Assembly: GCF_019800665.1 (NCBI RefSeq)
Contig: NZ_JAHVKO010000006.1
Span: 124,001 to 188,000, forward strand
Length of the DNA: 64,000 nt
From: Microbulbifer agarilyticus
GTDB lineage: Bacteria > Pseudomonadota > Gammaproteobacteria > Pseudomonadales > Cellvibrionaceae
Reading direction: 5' to 3'
A program made the position numbers and the translations under genes. Each line of letters starts with the position of its first letter. The stretch's first letter is position 1. Shown here one piece after another: positions 28,238 to 37,367 of this stretch. Below the pieces are notes generated by a model. The model saw only the letters and a program-made list of their open reading frames with translations, searched no databases and was not told where the DNA came from.

Positions 28238-28327
28238 CGTTTGTGGTGCGGGTGTTGAGCCCGGCCCTGTAAGAAACCCGAGTGGTGTGTGCCCATAGCA
28301 AATACCACTCACAAACGACTTGCTGAG
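28238..28327 (+). promoter_or_regulatory. Structured rpoA-rplQ spacer
   Basis: Nested complementarity brackets this 122-bp gap. CGTTTGT (28238-28244) pairs with ACAAACG (28321-28327), and GAGTGGT (28280-28286) pairs with ACCACTC (28314-28320), which is directly adjacent. The result would be a branched RNA closing just upstream of rplQ. No T-run is present. It may set the lower expression of rpoA relative to ribosomal proteins or guide processing; this is inference. Confidence 0.45.
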
Positions 28328-28357
28328 AAAGCAATTCTAGTCGTGAGGAATTGAGTT

Positions 28358-28750
28358 ATGCGTCATCGTTATAGTGGCCGTAAATTCAGTCGTACTAGCT
28401 CTCACCGCAAGGCCATGTTCAAGAACATGACCGCTTCTCTGGTAGAGCACGAGCTGATCAAAACCACACTGCCTAAAGCCAAAGAACTGCGTCGCGTTGC
28501 CGAGCCGCTGATCACCCTGGCCAAGAAAGACAGTGTTGCTAACCGCCGTCTGGCTTTCGCCCGTATCCGTGATAAGGATGCAGTGCGCAAGCTGTTCGAC
28601 GAACTGGGTCCTCGTTATGAAGCCCGTCCTGGTGGATACATCCGCATTCTGAAATGTGGTTTCCGCGCAGGCGACAAGGCGCCGATGGCCTACGTCGAGC
28701 TGGTGGATCGTCCGGTTGCGGACGAGACTGCAGAAGCTGCAGAAGCTTAA
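28358..28750 (+). CDS. rplQ: 50S ribosomal protein L17
   Basis: This 130-residue protein begins [25 protein letters not shown]17 lies near the tunnel exit. The conserved core [25 protein letters not shown] and the ending [16 protein letters not shown] are present, followed by a short Ala/Glu tail. It is the last gene of the block and is followed by a strong terminator. Confidence 0.99.
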   Translation: MRHRYSGRKFSRTSSHRKAMFKNMTASLVEHELIKTTLPKAKELRRVAEPLITLAKKDSVANRRLAFARIRDKDAVRKLFDELGPRYEARPGGYIRILKCGFRAGDKAPMAYVELVDRPVADETAEAAEA

Positions 28751-28813
28751 GACCACGTGTCTTGAGTCGTCGGTAAACTGTCGGTCGCAAGGCCGATAGT
28801 GTCCGAGCAAAGG

Positions 28814-28841
28814 AAAGCCGGTCTTTGACCGGCTTTTTTTT
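28814..28841 (+). terminator. Intrinsic terminator of the ribosomal/alpha operon
   Basis: AAGCCGGTC (28815-28823) and GACCGGCTT (28827-28835) form a 9-bp GC-rich stem with a TTT loop, followed by an uninterrupted T-run to 28841. This is a textbook rho-independent terminator 64 bp after rplQ. Confidence 0.95.
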
Positions 28842-28879
28842 GGTGTGTCTGTTTTGTTGAATACGAAGGTGATTCGAAG

Positions 28880-29143
28880 ATGTTCCAATCGCTCGATGAA
28901 CTATTGAAGATACTCAATCCTCAGATAGTCGGTAGCCTGAAGCGCGCAATAGAGTTGGGCAAATGGCCGAATGGTGTTGCGATTACCGCAGAGCAGAAGA
29001 TGCTTTGCGCGGAAGCGGTGGCGCATTGGGAACAGCAGCATACCGACCCGAAGAGTCGTGTGGGTGTGGTTCCACCTAAGTCTACTCCGTGTGCCGATAA
29101 GCATGGAGACGATGAGTCTTCTATAACCTGGGTTGACTCTTAA
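28880..29143 (+). CDS. DUF1315 family protein (YeaC-like)
   Basis: This 87-residue soluble protein begins MFQSLDELLKILNPQIVGSLKRA. The segment AIELGKWPNGVAITAEQK closely matches the equivalent part of E. coli YeaC (AVELGKWPDGVALTPEQK), which places it in DUF1315. The family is found in gammaproteobacteria and its function is unknown. The polar C-terminal half is poorly conserved. It is a single-gene unit between the ribosomal terminator and a convergent chitinase gene. Confidence 0.85.
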   Translation: MFQSLDELLKILNPQIVGSLKRAIELGKWPNGVAITAEQKMLCAEAVAHWEQQHTDPKSRVGVVPPKSTPCADKHGDDESSITWVDS

Positions 29144-29186
29144 CCTCCAGATTGCTGCCCACGTTTTACGTGGCAACCCCCGCCGT

Positions 29187-29223
29187 AAAACCGCACTGTA
29201 CATCGCATTGATAAACAGTGCGG
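29187..29223 (-). terminator. Terminator of the chitinase gene
   Basis: On the minus strand a perfect 9-bp stem CCGCACTGT / ACAGTGCGG (29223-29215 with 29199-29191) with a 15-base loop is followed by TTTT (29190-29187). It lies 28 bp past the chitinase stop. The short T-run makes it moderate in strength. A second hairpin near 29158-29176 (CACGT-TTT-ACGTG) may serve the plus-strand DUF1315 gene. Confidence 0.6.
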
Positions 29224-29251
29224 CCTTGCCCGTGGCGGCTACAGGATCGCG

Positions 29252-31246
29252 CTAGTTGTCGTAGTCGATATTCACGTCAAAGAAATGGTCAACGCAACGC
29301 ACATAGTCGCCCTCAATAAATGCCGAGAAGCGCGTCTGGTAGCCAACGAGTTTACACGCGTAGCTCTCACCATTCGGATAGCTGGGGTCCCAGTTCCAAT
29401 CCTGCTCCCAATAGATTTCCATCGCGCCCGCACCGCCCACTGCGAACCTGTCCATTGAGGCACATCCTAATATTTCATCTGCGTGAATCGGTACAGACAG
29501 GTACTCTGCGAAGTTTTGGTAGTAATCGATACGATTTTGCGATTGCGCATGTTCCGCACTGCCGCCACATTCGATCCCGCCGTTTATGATCATCGTTGTT
29601 ACACCGAAGCCGGGTACCAGGCCACTGGTGAGATCTTGACCATTCGGCTGCCAGGTTCCGTCGATGACGTGCAGCATGCTGGGTTTCGGAGGTTGCGGAT
29701 AGACGAAAAAGAACACGGCGCTGGCGAGGTTAAGCCAGGTGTCAGCCACTAACTCGGGTGATTCGAGCAGGACATTTACATCGCCAAACATCGCTGCAGA
29801 AAATGGCCCGTAGTTGTAGTTATAACTTAATTGTTTAGCGCCGCGACCAAAGTAGCTTTTGTAGCTACCGTCGGCAAAGGTCGCGCACGGCCATTGTTGT
29901 GCCTGCCAGGTTGATGGATCGCAAATTCCATAGCCGTTCGCGGCACTTTCGGTCCATCCCTGCTCGCGCAAAAAGTACAACCCCTGGCGCCACTCGGGTT
30001 CGACCCAGTGACTTGTGTGTCCACCGGTCTCTTGGGTGAAGTGCGCGAACATGGTTGCGAGAGATTTTTGGCAGATGGCGTCCGCATCGCGCCCGTCCGT
30101 GTAATCACCACAGAAGGCCGGGAATTTTGCGATTGCGCGGAGAAAATTGGTGTAAGAGTATTCCGGTGCCCGAACTGGGAACAGAAAATCCCACTTCTGA
30201 TTACTAACGATTGCTTCCGCACGGCGCACGTTAGCTGGGTTTGAACTGAGCCTCGGTGCCACCTGTTCAACTGCTGTGTTGGTGCGTGTTGTGATCGTTT
30301 CCTTTACCGCTCGGAACAGGTCGCTAGAAGTCAGTTCGGCTTCTTTCTGTTGCAGAGCACTCAGGGAAATTGGATAACCACTCCCCCCGCATTGTTGGGA
30401 GATAGTGGTCGCATCACTGTGTTGTAGTGCACCATCACTCACCGTTAGCTCAAACGAAAAATTTCCGGCCGAACTTGGCAGAGTGACCTGAGTGGTTGGA
30501 TCGTTGGGCGAGCTGATTTGGGCTGTGGCACCTGCGGTCTGGCGCCACTGGAAGGAAAGGGTATCAAGATCGCTATCGGAAGAGTTACTCCCGTCGAGTA
30601 ATACCATTGCGGGGCAGCTCACCTGGGACTGATCCACTTCGGCGCGCGCCACTGGGGCGGTGTTGCCCTGGGGTGTATCAGCACGTTGGAGCAAGCTGAT
30701 GGAATCCGTTGCGGTCAAACTTCCATCACTGACGGTCACTCGGAAACGGTAGGTGGTGTCAGTGGCAACGGCGGCAAGTTGAACTTCAGTAGCCGCGCTC
30801 TGCGGGCTTGTGATGCTCGCGAGTGGCGCGGCGGGCGAAATTTGGCTCCACGCAAAGCTCAGGGTGTCGCCGTCAGCGTCGTATGAGCCGGCAGCGTCCA
30901 GGACCGCGCTCCCCGCACCGGTTATCTCGGAAAGTGATACAGAAGCTACAGCAACCGGAGTGGCGTTCGGGTTGATGTCTGTGCAGCCTCCCTCAGTCTC
31001 TAGCAGCCAGGGACTGTCCCAGCTGTTTGTCGCCGTGTATACCGCCTCGGGTGATTGTCCGGGCCCGGCCCACCATTGGGCACGAAACAGGTCAGACTGA
31101 TAGCAGACCTCGCTGCCACCGGCGTAACTTTGTGTTGAATCGTATGTGGGCGCGGATGCCGCGGTTGCCTGTGTCACGCAGGAAAGCGTTCCGGCAAGGA
31201 ATAGCGCACAACAGGGAATCCAACGAGAAGTGTCGAAAGTACTCAT
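29252..31246 (-). CDS. Secreted GH19 chitinase with CBM5/12 and two PKD-like domains
   Basis: This 664-residue protein should hydrolyse beta-1,4-GlcNAc links in chitin outside the cell. Residues 1-30 form a signal peptide. A chitin-binding CBM5/12 module follows at about 34-82 (AQWWAGPGQSPE, SPWLL). Two PKD/cadherin-like domains lie at about 97-186 and 197-283, each ending in a FRVTVSDG/FELTVSDG strand. The GH19 catalytic domain covers about 340-585: QETGG at 405-409 holds the probable catalytic acid E406, FGRGAKQLSYNYNYG at 466-480 is the family signature, and IINGGIECGG at 553-562 is also typical. A cysteine-containing C-terminal extension of about 70 residues is not recognised. ATG follows GGAG by 5 nt. 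The gene stands alone, with a perfect inverted repeat upstream. Secretion is probably by Sec then type II. Confidence 0.95.
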   Translation of the reverse strand: MSTFDTSRWIPCCALFLAGTLSCVTQATAASAPTYDSTQSYAGGSEVCYQSDLFRAQWWAGPGQSPEAVYTATNSWDSPWLLETEGGCTDINPNATPVAVASVSLSEITGAGSAVLDAAGSYDADGDTLSFAWSQISPAAPLASITSPQSAATEVQLAAVATDTTYRFRVTVSDGSLTATDSISLLQRADTPQGNTAPVARAEVDQSQVSCPAMVLLDGSNSSDSDLDTLSFQWRQTAGATAQISSPNDPTTQVTLPSSAGNFSFELTVSDGALQHSDATTISQQCGGSGYPISLSALQQKEAELTSSDLFRAVKETITTRTNTAVEQVAPRLSSNPANVRRAEAIVSNQKWDFLFPVRAPEYSYTNFLRAIAKFPAFCGDYTDGRDADAICQKSLATMFAHFTQETGGHTSHWVEPEWRQGLYFLREQGWTESAANGYGICDPSTWQAQQWPCATFADGSYKSYFGRGAKQLSYNYNYGPFSAAMFGDVNVLLESPELVADTWLNLASAVFFFVYPQPPKPSMLHVIDGTWQPNGQDLTSGLVPGFGVTTMIINGGIECGGSAEHAQSQNRIDYYQNFAEYLSVPIHADEILGCASMDRFAVGGAGAMEIYWEQDWNWDPSYPNGESYACKLVGYQTRFSAFIEGDYVRCVDHFFDVNIDYDN

Positions 31247-31311
31247 ATTGTCTCCATTTATTGTTATTTCGGACCGATCACCGGGTCGGCCAGGCTTTCA
31301 GCGACGCAAGA

Positions 31312-31334
31312 GACAACGCTTTGACAGCGTTGTC
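31312..31334. promoter_or_regulatory. Perfect 8-bp inverted repeat upstream of the chitinase gene
   Basis: GACAACGC and GCGTTGTC flank a 7-base spacer, ending 66 bp before the chitinase ATG (minus strand). It also lies beyond the 3' end of pxpC. Lack of a T-run on either strand argues against a terminator; an operator for a dimeric regulator fits better. The rest of the 292-bp gap (31247-31538) shows no gene. Confidence 0.45.
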
Positions 31335-31538
31335 ATTTCTTGTGAAAAGCGCATGCACCTTAGATGCTGTCTGGGGGCTAGGGAAGGGGAGCAGGCGCCA
31401 AGACGACCGCGTTGAGAGGGTGCGCACGTTTTCTTGCCGTTAGCTTTCAGTATCAAGGACTGAAGTGGTATACCCGCGCATAGAGGCTGAAGGACTTAAG
31501 GCGTTAGGGTGTACTTACATTGCAATGAGAGTAATCGC

Positions 31539-32471
31539 TTACTTGAGGCGGGCGGGAAGTTGCGCCAATAGTGCGTGTTTTTCCCTGAGGAGTCGGTGGG
31601 CAATGTCCAGTGTTACCGGAGTGAAGTTAACGCGGTCCCGCGGCTTAAGTTGGCCAAGCAGGTGCTGGTCGGCTTCGATGATGTGGCCAATGCGCGGGTA
31701 GCCCCCGATGGTTTGTGCTTCTACAAACGACACAATGGGTTGGCCACTCGGGGGCACCTGAATGGTACCTGGGCACAGGCCTGAGGAAGTCATTTGCGGC
31801 AATCCCGAGGTGTCTAAGGGCGTGCTCTGCAAACGAATCCCCATCCGGTTACTCTGGGCTGATACCGCATAGGTTGTCGAGGTAAAGCGCTCCCGGTCTT
31901 GGGAAGTGAAATACTGGGCCTCGGCACCATCGATTACCCGCAGCTGGGGGCGCCCGGTGTAGTTCAGGCGGAATTCGACCGGCAATTGACGTGTGGCGGG
32001 CACGCGCACGTTGCACAGTGGGATGCTGTCTCCAGTTTTCACTGCGCGGTTGTGAAAGCCGCCGAGCCCCACCTGTATCTGGGTTGCAAGGCTTCCGAAT
32101 ACCTTGGGAACCTGTATGTCGGCAGATACTGCAAGATAGGCACGAGCACCACTACGTAGAGCGCCAAAACTGAGGATATCTCCCGGGCGAACATGGATGC
32201 TCGTGTCGTTCTCGATCCGCATATCGTTTAATGTCAGATCAAACCGTGCGCCACACACGGCCAAGCATAACTCTCCCCCGAACTGAATTTTCGGGCCGAC
32301 CATGGTGACTTCGAGGCAAGCGGCTGCAGGCTGATTACCCAAAAGTTGATTGGCCATTGCCATGGCAACGGGATCCGCAGCGCCACCTGGGGCAACGCCA
32401 TACCGCATCCAGCCTCTACGGCCGCCGTCTTGAATGCTCGTTTGTAGCCCACCAGAGAGGATGTTCAGCAT
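31539..32471 (-). CDS. pxpC: 5-oxoprolinase subunit C (biotin-dependent carboxyltransferase-like)
   Basis: This 310-residue protein begins MLNILSGGLQTSIQDGGRRGW and includes GVAPGGAADPVAMAMANQLLGN, the family hallmark, and the C-terminal block VEAQTIGGYPRIGHII. PxpC works with PxpA and PxpB to hydrolyse 5-oxoproline (pyroglutamate) to glutamate with ATP, removing a spontaneous glutamine/glutathione by-product. Its ATG overlaps the pxpB stop by 7 bp, so the three genes form one tightly coupled operon. Confidence 0.95.
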   Translation of the reverse strand: MLNILSGGLQTSIQDGGRRGWMRYGVAPGGAADPVAMAMANQLLGNQPAAACLEVTMVGPKIQFGGELCLAVCGARFDLTLNDMRIENDTSIHVRPGDILSFGALRSGARAYLAVSADIQVPKVFGSLATQIQVGLGGFHNRAVKTGDSIPLCNVRVPATRQLPVEFRLNYTGRPQLRVIDGAEAQYFTSQDRERFTSTTYAVSAQSNRMGIRLQSTPLDTSGLPQMTSSGLCPGTIQVPPSGQPIVSFVEAQTIGGYPRIGHIIEADQHLLGQLKPRDRVNFTPVTLDIAHRLLREKHALLAQLPARLK

Positions 32472-33253
32472 GACGGTGTTTTCCCTGCCGATCCGTGTCT
32501 CTGCTCTTGCGCCATCTCGAGAGCCTTAAATTCTGCCGCCGAAATAGGGACAAACTGAATTCGGTCGAGGGGCCGCGCTATAAATGGGTAGTCTCGCGCC
32601 GGGTCGAACAGCTGGATCGGTGTGCGGCCGATTATTTGCCAGCCGCCGGGTGTCTCCTGTGGATAAACCCCGGTCTGGCTACCACCAATACCGACCGAGC
32701 CTGCCGCGAGATTCAATGCGGGTTTGGTTTTGCGCGGGCAGGCAAGTCGAGGGTCAAGACCGCCTAGATAGAGGAAGCCGGGTGTGAAACCGAGCATATG
32801 CACCAGATAGCAAGGGGCGCTGTGTCGGCGAATGACCTCATCGCGCGTCAGGCCGACGCTTTCGCATAGCTCGTTCATATCCGGCGCATAATCGCCTTCG
32901 TAGCATACCGGGATTTCAACTGTTGTGGCTCTTGAAGGTGGTGTTGGCGCACGGACTTTATCGTTTGCGTCAACGATTTCACCTACCAGCCGTTCCAGAC
33001 GCTCATTCAGTGGCTGCTGATCTTCAGGGGGGGATTGTAGCGGGTTATAGCGCACGGTCAGACAGCGGTACGCTGGAATTAGCTCGATAACTTCGGGCCA
33101 CTGACCGCCCGCCATCTGATGCTCAAGATGGCTCTCGATACCAATAATCAGCGTGCTCAATGCCTCCGAGACTTCACCGTCAAAACAGATATCCCAGGCG
33201 GTATCCCCATTACTCTGAATAACGAAGTCGGGTGCATGCATGGTACCAGTCAT
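32465..33253 (-). CDS. pxpB: 5-oxoprolinase subunit B (KipI/allophanate-hydrolase-subunit-1 like)
   Basis: This 262-residue protein carries the family blocks VEIPVCYEGDYAPDMNELC, LGFTPGFLYLGGLDPRL and GSVGIGGSQTGVYPQETPGGW. It forms the PxpBC complex that phosphorylates and opens 5-oxoproline delivered with PxpA. ATG at 33253 is chosen because it overlaps the pxpA TGA as ATGA, a coupled start (MTGTMHAPDFVI). An upstream in-frame codon at 33265 lies inside pxpA. An N-terminal insertion with PPEDQQPL makes it slightly longer than usual. Confidence 0.94.
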   Translation of the reverse strand: MTGTMHAPDFVIQSNGDTAWDICFDGEVSEALSTLIIGIESHLEHQMAGGQWPEVIELIPAYRCLTVRYNPLQSPPEDQQPLNERLERLVGEIVDANDKVRAPTPPSRATTVEIPVCYEGDYAPDMNELCESVGLTRDEVIRRHSAPCYLVHMLGFTPGFLYLGGLDPRLACPRKTKPALNLAAGSVGIGGSQTGVYPQETPGGWQIIGRTPIQLFDPARDYPFIARPLDRIQFVPISAAEFKALEMAQEQRHGSAGKTPSC

Positions 33254-33999
33254 GCGCCAACGCAAATGTTTTCGCGCTGTAGGGCATCCACGAGTTTTTC
33301 CGCTATTTGCACGGCATTGGGGTTGTCACCGTGCAGGCAGATGCTGTCTGCGGTAAAGGTAAGCTCGTTATCGTCGATGGAAGGGAAACCGTCGCCGCGG
33401 ATGAGTCCGAGGGTTTGTTGGATACAGTGGTCGAAGTCCTCGATGACAGCGCCGGGCATTGACCTGGGGGAAAGCTGCCGCTTGTTGAGGTAGCGGCGAT
33501 CCATAAAACCCTCGCGAATAAATGGGTGAGCGACCGACTTGGCAGCGGCTTCCATCGCGCCGTTAGCCAGTCCAAGAATGTGCAGGTCGGGGAAATCGCG
33601 ATGGATCAGTTCGGTCAGAAGCGCTGCCAGCTCGGGATTGGCTTCCGCATCGTTGTACAGAGCTCCATGCAGTTTCACGTGGCCGAGAACGGCTCCCTGT
33701 TGGTTGGCAAGATCAGCCAGAGCCTGGATCTGTGCTGCTACCGATGCAACGAGTTCTTGCTCCGAAATCTGCAAGCTCTTACGGCCAAAATTTTCAGGGT
33801 CCGGATACCCAGGGTGCGCACCAAGGCTGAGTTGGTGCTTTGCCGCGTTTTTAAGTGAAATAGCCATGGTTTCCTGATTGCCTGCGTGGCCACCACAGGC
33901 AATATTGCAGCGCGAAATGTATGGCATTAGTAGTGCATCACGCGCACAGTCTTCAGCCGTGCTTCCCTCGCCGAGGTCGCAATTGATATCGATATTCAC
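33250..33999 (-). CDS. pxpA: 5-oxoprolinase subunit A (LamB/YcsF family)
   Basis: This 249-residue protein starts MNIDINCDLGEG and contains NIACGGHAGN, LGAHPGYPDPENFGR, HVKLHGALYND and SICLHGDNPNAV, all typical of PxpA. It is the first gene of pxpABC. GTG at 33999 is preferred over a TTG at 34017 because a strong GGGGAGG (34015-34009) lies 9 nt before the GTG and would itself fall inside the longer version. The preceding 105-bp gap holds a small hairpin CTGGAT/ATCCAG (34035-34051). Confidence 0.94.
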   Translation of the reverse strand: MNIDINCDLGEGSTAEDCARDALLMPYISRCNIACGGHAGNQETMAISLKNAAKHQLSLGAHPGYPDPENFGRKSLQISEQELVASVAAQIQALADLANQQGAVLGHVKLHGALYNDAEANPELAALLTELIHRDFPDLHILGLANGAMEAAAKSVAHPFIREGFMDRRYLNKRQLSPRSMPGAVIEDFDHCIQQTLGLIRGDGFPSIDDNELTFTADSICLHGDNPNAVQIAEKLVDALQRENICVGA

Positions 34000-34104
34000 G
34001 CGCGGATGCCTCCCCAAATGACATTCCTAAAGTTCTGGATTGTGCATCCAGCTTACAGGAATAAGTAAGCCTGAAGTTGGGAGCTGCCGTGCGCAATAGG
34101 CCAG

Positions 34105-34896
34105 TCACTCCCTTGTTTGATTTGATTCTTGTGCATGTACGTGGTGCGTGGGGCGGGGCTTGAATCCCAAACGGAACTTCTCTATCAGAAGCTGCCACGC
34201 AAATACGCTATTGGTAACCAAGTAGCGGCGCCACATGCGGCGCGGTTCTTGTAGTAGCCGGAACAACCATTCCAAGCCGGCTCGTTGCATCCATATGGGC
34301 GCGCGCTGCACCTTGCCCGCCACCACATCAAAGGTGCCACCAACGCCCATGACGAAGTCGACGTTAAGCTGGTCACGCCAGCGGTGGATGAAATTTTCCT
34401 TGTGCGGGGATGTGATGGCAACGAACAATAATCTCGCCCCGGAGCGGCGGATGTCATCCACCACCGATTGCTCGTCCTCCCAGAAGTAACCATGGTGCCA
34501 CCCGGCTACATTGAGCTTGGGAAAACGAGATTTTATCCTCAAAACCGCTTTTGATACTACTGGTGCGCGAGCACCAAGAAAATATACCGGAAAGCCCTTT
34601 TTACTACTCATTTCCAACAGGCTGTAAAACAGGTCGATGCCAGCAACCCTTTCGGGTACATCGTGACCGAGAAAGCGCGCGCCCCATACCACACCGGCGC
34701 CATCAATATTTATGATGTCACACGATTCCACCGATTCGGCAAGCGTGGAGTCACTCTGCATATGAATCAGTTTTGCCACATTGACGACGACATGCTGCGT
34801 AAATGTGTGCGATTGGATCCGATCGCCAATCAGCGCCACGGTATCTTTCTGGGATGCGACGTCCATCGGGGCGCCGAGTAGTTCAATTCTATGCAT
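34105..34896 (-). CDS. WecG/TagA/CpsF-family glycosyltransferase
   Basis: This 263-residue GT26 protein begins MHRIELLGAPMDVASQKDTV. Family features are NVAKLIHMQSDSTL, INIDGAGVVWGARFLGHDVPERVAGIDLF, VYFLGARAPV and GVGGTFDVVAGKVQRAP. E. coli WecG adds ManNAcA from UDP-ManNAcA to the lipid-linked chain; with wecB and wecC close upstream a ManNAc or ManNAcA donor is a good guess. ATG at 34896 is behind AAGGA. The frame stays open for another 140 codons, but these overlap the deacetylase-like gene region and have no family similarity. It is the last gene of the minus-strand run. Confidence 0.92.
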   Translation of the reverse strand: MHRIELLGAPMDVASQKDTVALIGDRIQSHTFTQHVVVNVAKLIHMQSDSTLAESVESCDIINIDGAGVVWGARFLGHDVPERVAGIDLFYSLLEMSSKKGFPVYFLGARAPVVSKAVLRIKSRFPKLNVAGWHHGYFWEDEQSVVDDIRRSGARLLFVAITSPHKENFIHRWRDQLNVDFVMGVGGTFDVVAGKVQRAPIWMQRAGLEWLFRLLQEPRRMWRRYLVTNSVFAWQLLIEKFRLGFKPRPTHHVHAQESNQTRE

Positions 34897-34981
34897 GGAA
34901 TGAAATCCTTTTCCTGGGCGTGTAACGTCAACTCCCACAAGACACTTCCATGTGCTTGTGAAGGATGTAGTTGGAATCCAA

Positions 34982-36022
34982 CTATTCGTGGACGACCTTG
35001 GATGGCGCCTGAGTCGTGTTAGCTGGTAAGGGGGCTGGACGGCGATAGCCCGACAGATAAAGACCTTTGTCGTAGAGCTCATGCACCCATCTATGCAGCT
35101 GCTCGAGGCTGTAGGGCGTGAGTGATTTCGGATGCCCCATCGCGATGAAGCATTCGAGCTGCTTGCGCCTGGCATTATTGAACCCGTGCCGTAACAGGCT
35201 TGCCTTAAACCCATCCACAGAGACAGCCATGTGCGAGTAATGTGTGAGCAGGTGCAGCAAGTCGGCGCGGCTATTAGCCACGGCGTAGCCATCTCCGAAC
35301 GGTCGGTGGCGCTGACCACGAGCGAACAATCGGTTCAGGGCAAAGCGCCAGTAGAAGAGCGGTGATACCCGAAGAGAAGAGATCGCCACTTCAGTAAACG
35401 GGCCTCTGTCCACGGCTTGGCATGGATCGCGATCAAAGTTCCAGCACGCAGCGGAGGGAGCGGAGCGGAAATCGAAATCGTGTGCTTGTGAGCTGGCGCC
35501 GCCGCCGTGATAGACCGAGCTGTCTATGCTGATACCGTTGTCGATCAGCGGTTGCGCGAGAGGAGCAAACGGCTGTATGCACCAGCCACCGGCGCGAAAT
35601 GCAAATACCTTTTGTTTGAGATGCTGATTCAGCTCCCGCGTGCATCGAGCAACAATTGTGACGATATCCTGGTCTGACCACTGCGAGAGTCTGTAGCGGT
35701 CGATCACCGTATGCCACTGGTGGCCGTCATGCCATGAGTCAAACCAGTGTGGATGTATATGCAGCTGGATTTGATGGCCGTGCGCTTCAAGCTCGCGGAT
35801 ATGCGAAACCAAGGAAAGGTATTCTTGCTCGAGGTGTGGGAATTTCTCCGCGAACTCGCGCAATCGGACTAGATAGCTGGCGTCGACGAAGAATACCGCC
35901 GGAGCTGAAAATGCATCGAGAATTCTTATGAGTGCGTCGCAGGGCTTAAACAAGCAGGCGTCGGGGGTCCCCGTCTGCCTGCCAAAGAACAGCTCATAAT
36001 CCAGAGTTAATGCGATATGCAT
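34982..36022 (-). CDS. Polysaccharide-deacetylase-like protein
   Basis: This 346-residue protein shows a divergent NodB/CE4-like fold. LTLDYELFFG at residues 5-14 gives the first aspartate, LHIHPHW at 87-93 is the metal-binding His motif, and FRAGGW at 142-147 matches the motif with the conserved Arg. No signal peptide is seen, so it would act on sugars in the cytoplasm or on lipid-linked intermediates, or have a non-catalytic role. ATG at 36022 is used; the frame extends only three codons to a TTG. It lies 19 bp after wecC. A precise substrate cannot be assigned; N-deacetylation of an HexNAc unit is inference. Confidence 0.75.
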   Translation of the reverse strand: MHIALTLDYELFFGRQTGTPDACLFKPCDALIRILDAFSAPAVFFVDASYLVRLREFAEKFPHLEQEYLSLVSHIRELEAHGHQIQLHIHPHWFDSWHDGHQWHTVIDRYRLSQWSDQDIVTIVARCTRELNQHLKQKVFAFRAGGWCIQPFAPLAQPLIDNGISIDSSVYHGGGASSQAHDFDFRSAPSAACWNFDRDPCQAVDRGPFTEVAISSLRVSPLFYWRFALNRLFARGQRHRPFGDGYAVANSRADLLHLLTHYSHMAVSVDGFKASLLRHGFNNARRKQLECFIAMGHPKSLTPYSLEQLHRWVHELYDKGLYLSGYRRPAPLPANTTQAPSKVVHE

Positions 36023-36041
36023 ACGTGGCAATCCGCCGTGG

Positions 36042-37367
36042 CTAGTCGGCTATCGTTGTGTAGTTATCCACAGACGCTGCCTGTTTCTTTAGCCGCGGAA
36101 GCAACCCACGGGTATCGATCACCGTTTTCCCTGCGAGCTGATTACTGTCTATGGCGAGAAATGACGAGTGATCAACGAGTACTACAACGATATCCGCGCA
36201 GGGGAGCGCCTCATCAAGGGACGATAGGCTGACTCCCTTCAATTCAAGTTCCGCTGGTAACTTGGTAATGTTTGGTTCGACGGTAAGGAGCTGACTGCCA
36301 GCGTGTTCTGAAAGTTCTTTTACCACTTCCATAGCCGGGCTTTCCCGCAAGTCATCGATGTCTGGTTTGAATGCAAGCCCGAGGCAGGCGATGACTGGAT
36401 CTGTGTAATTCTGTGCAGCTAGTAAAACCTGTTCCGCCACATAGGCCGGGCGTGCATCATTGACCTTCCTGGCCTGAGTAATGAGCTTTGCCTGTTGCGG
36501 AGCTCCGCTGACAATAAACCAGGGATCCACGGCTATGCAGTGACCGCCAACCCCTGGACCCGGGTTAAGAATACTTACTCGCGGGTGGCGGTTGGCCAGA
36601 CGAATCAGCTCCCATACGTCGACACCGAGTTCATCGCAGATAAACGCCATCTCATTGGCGAATGCGATGTTTACGTCACGGTAGGCGTTCTCCGTTAGTT
36701 TGGATAGCTCCGCCGTGCGTGCGTCGGTCACGATACAGTCACCCTCGACAAACAGGTGATAAAGGATGAGTGCAGCTTGGCTGCAGGCGTCACTGACCCC
36801 GCCGATGATTCGATCGTTAGAGATCAGTTCTTCAAGCGCTTTGCCTGGCAGAATACGTTCAGGACAGTAAGCAATATGGACATCCGCCGTACCGGGTTGA
36901 TCCTGGACTGGAAAGGCTAGATCGGTGCGCGCGTCGCGTAGCCAGCGCGACAGTTTTTCTGTGGTTCCCACTGGCGACGTGGACTCCAGAATAACCAAGT
37001 CACCGTGCTTAAGGACGGGTGCGATCGATTCTGCCGCGGCCTGGATATAACTCAGATCCGGGGCGGGCACATCGGATGACGTGCCTTCGACGAATGGCGT
37101 GGGAACGGCGATAACAAAGGCGTCTGCTGGCTCGGGACATGTGACAGCGCGCAATCTGCCAGCATTGACGACGTGGTTTACCAGCCGTTCCAAGCCTGGC
37201 TCAGTAATATGCACTTTACCCGCGTTGACGGCGTCAACCGCGGGAGCGGCTACATCGACCCCAATTACGTCAATGCCTCTGGATGCTATAACTGTCGCGG
37301 TAGGCAGGCCAATATATCCGAGACCAATGACGGAAATCCGATTAAACGGCGACTTCCTGCGTTGCAT
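36042..37367 (-). CDS. wecC: UDP-N-acetyl-D-mannosamine dehydrogenase
   Basis: This 441-residue enzyme oxidises UDP-ManNAc at C6 to UDP-ManNAcA with two NAD+. The NAD-binding [10 protein letters not shown] is at residues 15-24, the conserved [11 protein letters not shown] contains K223 and N227, and the catalytic cysteine is C277 in [10 protein letters not shown]. The C-terminal UDP-binding domain has [18 protein letters not shown]. It overlaps wecB by 26 bp, so the two are co-translated. Substrate choice between ManNAc and another UDP-HexNAc rests mainly on the wecB neighbour. Confidence 0.92.
   Translation of the reverse strand: MQRRKSPFNRISVIGLGYIGLPTATVIASRGIDVIGVDVAAPAVDAVNAGKVHITEPGLERLVNHVVNAGRLRAVTCPEPADAFVIAVPTPFVEGTSSDVPAPDLSYIQAAAESIAPVLKHGDLVILESTSPVGTTEKLSRWLRDARTDLAFPVQDQPGTADVHIAYCPERILPGKALEELISNDRIIGGVSDACSQAALILYHLFVEGDCIVTDARTAELSKLTENAYRDVNIAFANEMAFICDELGVDVWELIRLANRHPRVSILNPGPGVGGHCIAVDPWFIVSGAPQQAKLITQARKVNDARPAYVAEQVLLAAQNYTDPVIACLGLAFKPDIDDLRESPAMEVVKELSEHAGSQLLTVEPNITKLPAELELKGVSLSSLDEALPCADIVVVLVDHSSFLAIDSNQLAGKTVIDTRGLLPRLKKQAASVDNYTTIAD

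Noticed and set aside
26115..28334. Minus-strand open frame of 739 codons opposite rpsK, rpsD and rpoA
   Set aside because: It is antisense to certain ribosomal and polymerase genes with strong codon bias, which removes stops on the other strand. It has no recognisable domain.
31465..31784. Small plus-strand open frames near the 3' end of pxpC
   Set aside because: They run antisense to pxpC, have no family similarity and lack ribosome binding sites.
34897..35319. 140-codon N-terminal extension of the WecG-like gene
   Set aside because: The extension overlaps the deacetylase-like gene in another frame and has no glycosyltransferase similarity. The family start MHRIELLGAP at 34896 has its own ribosome binding site.
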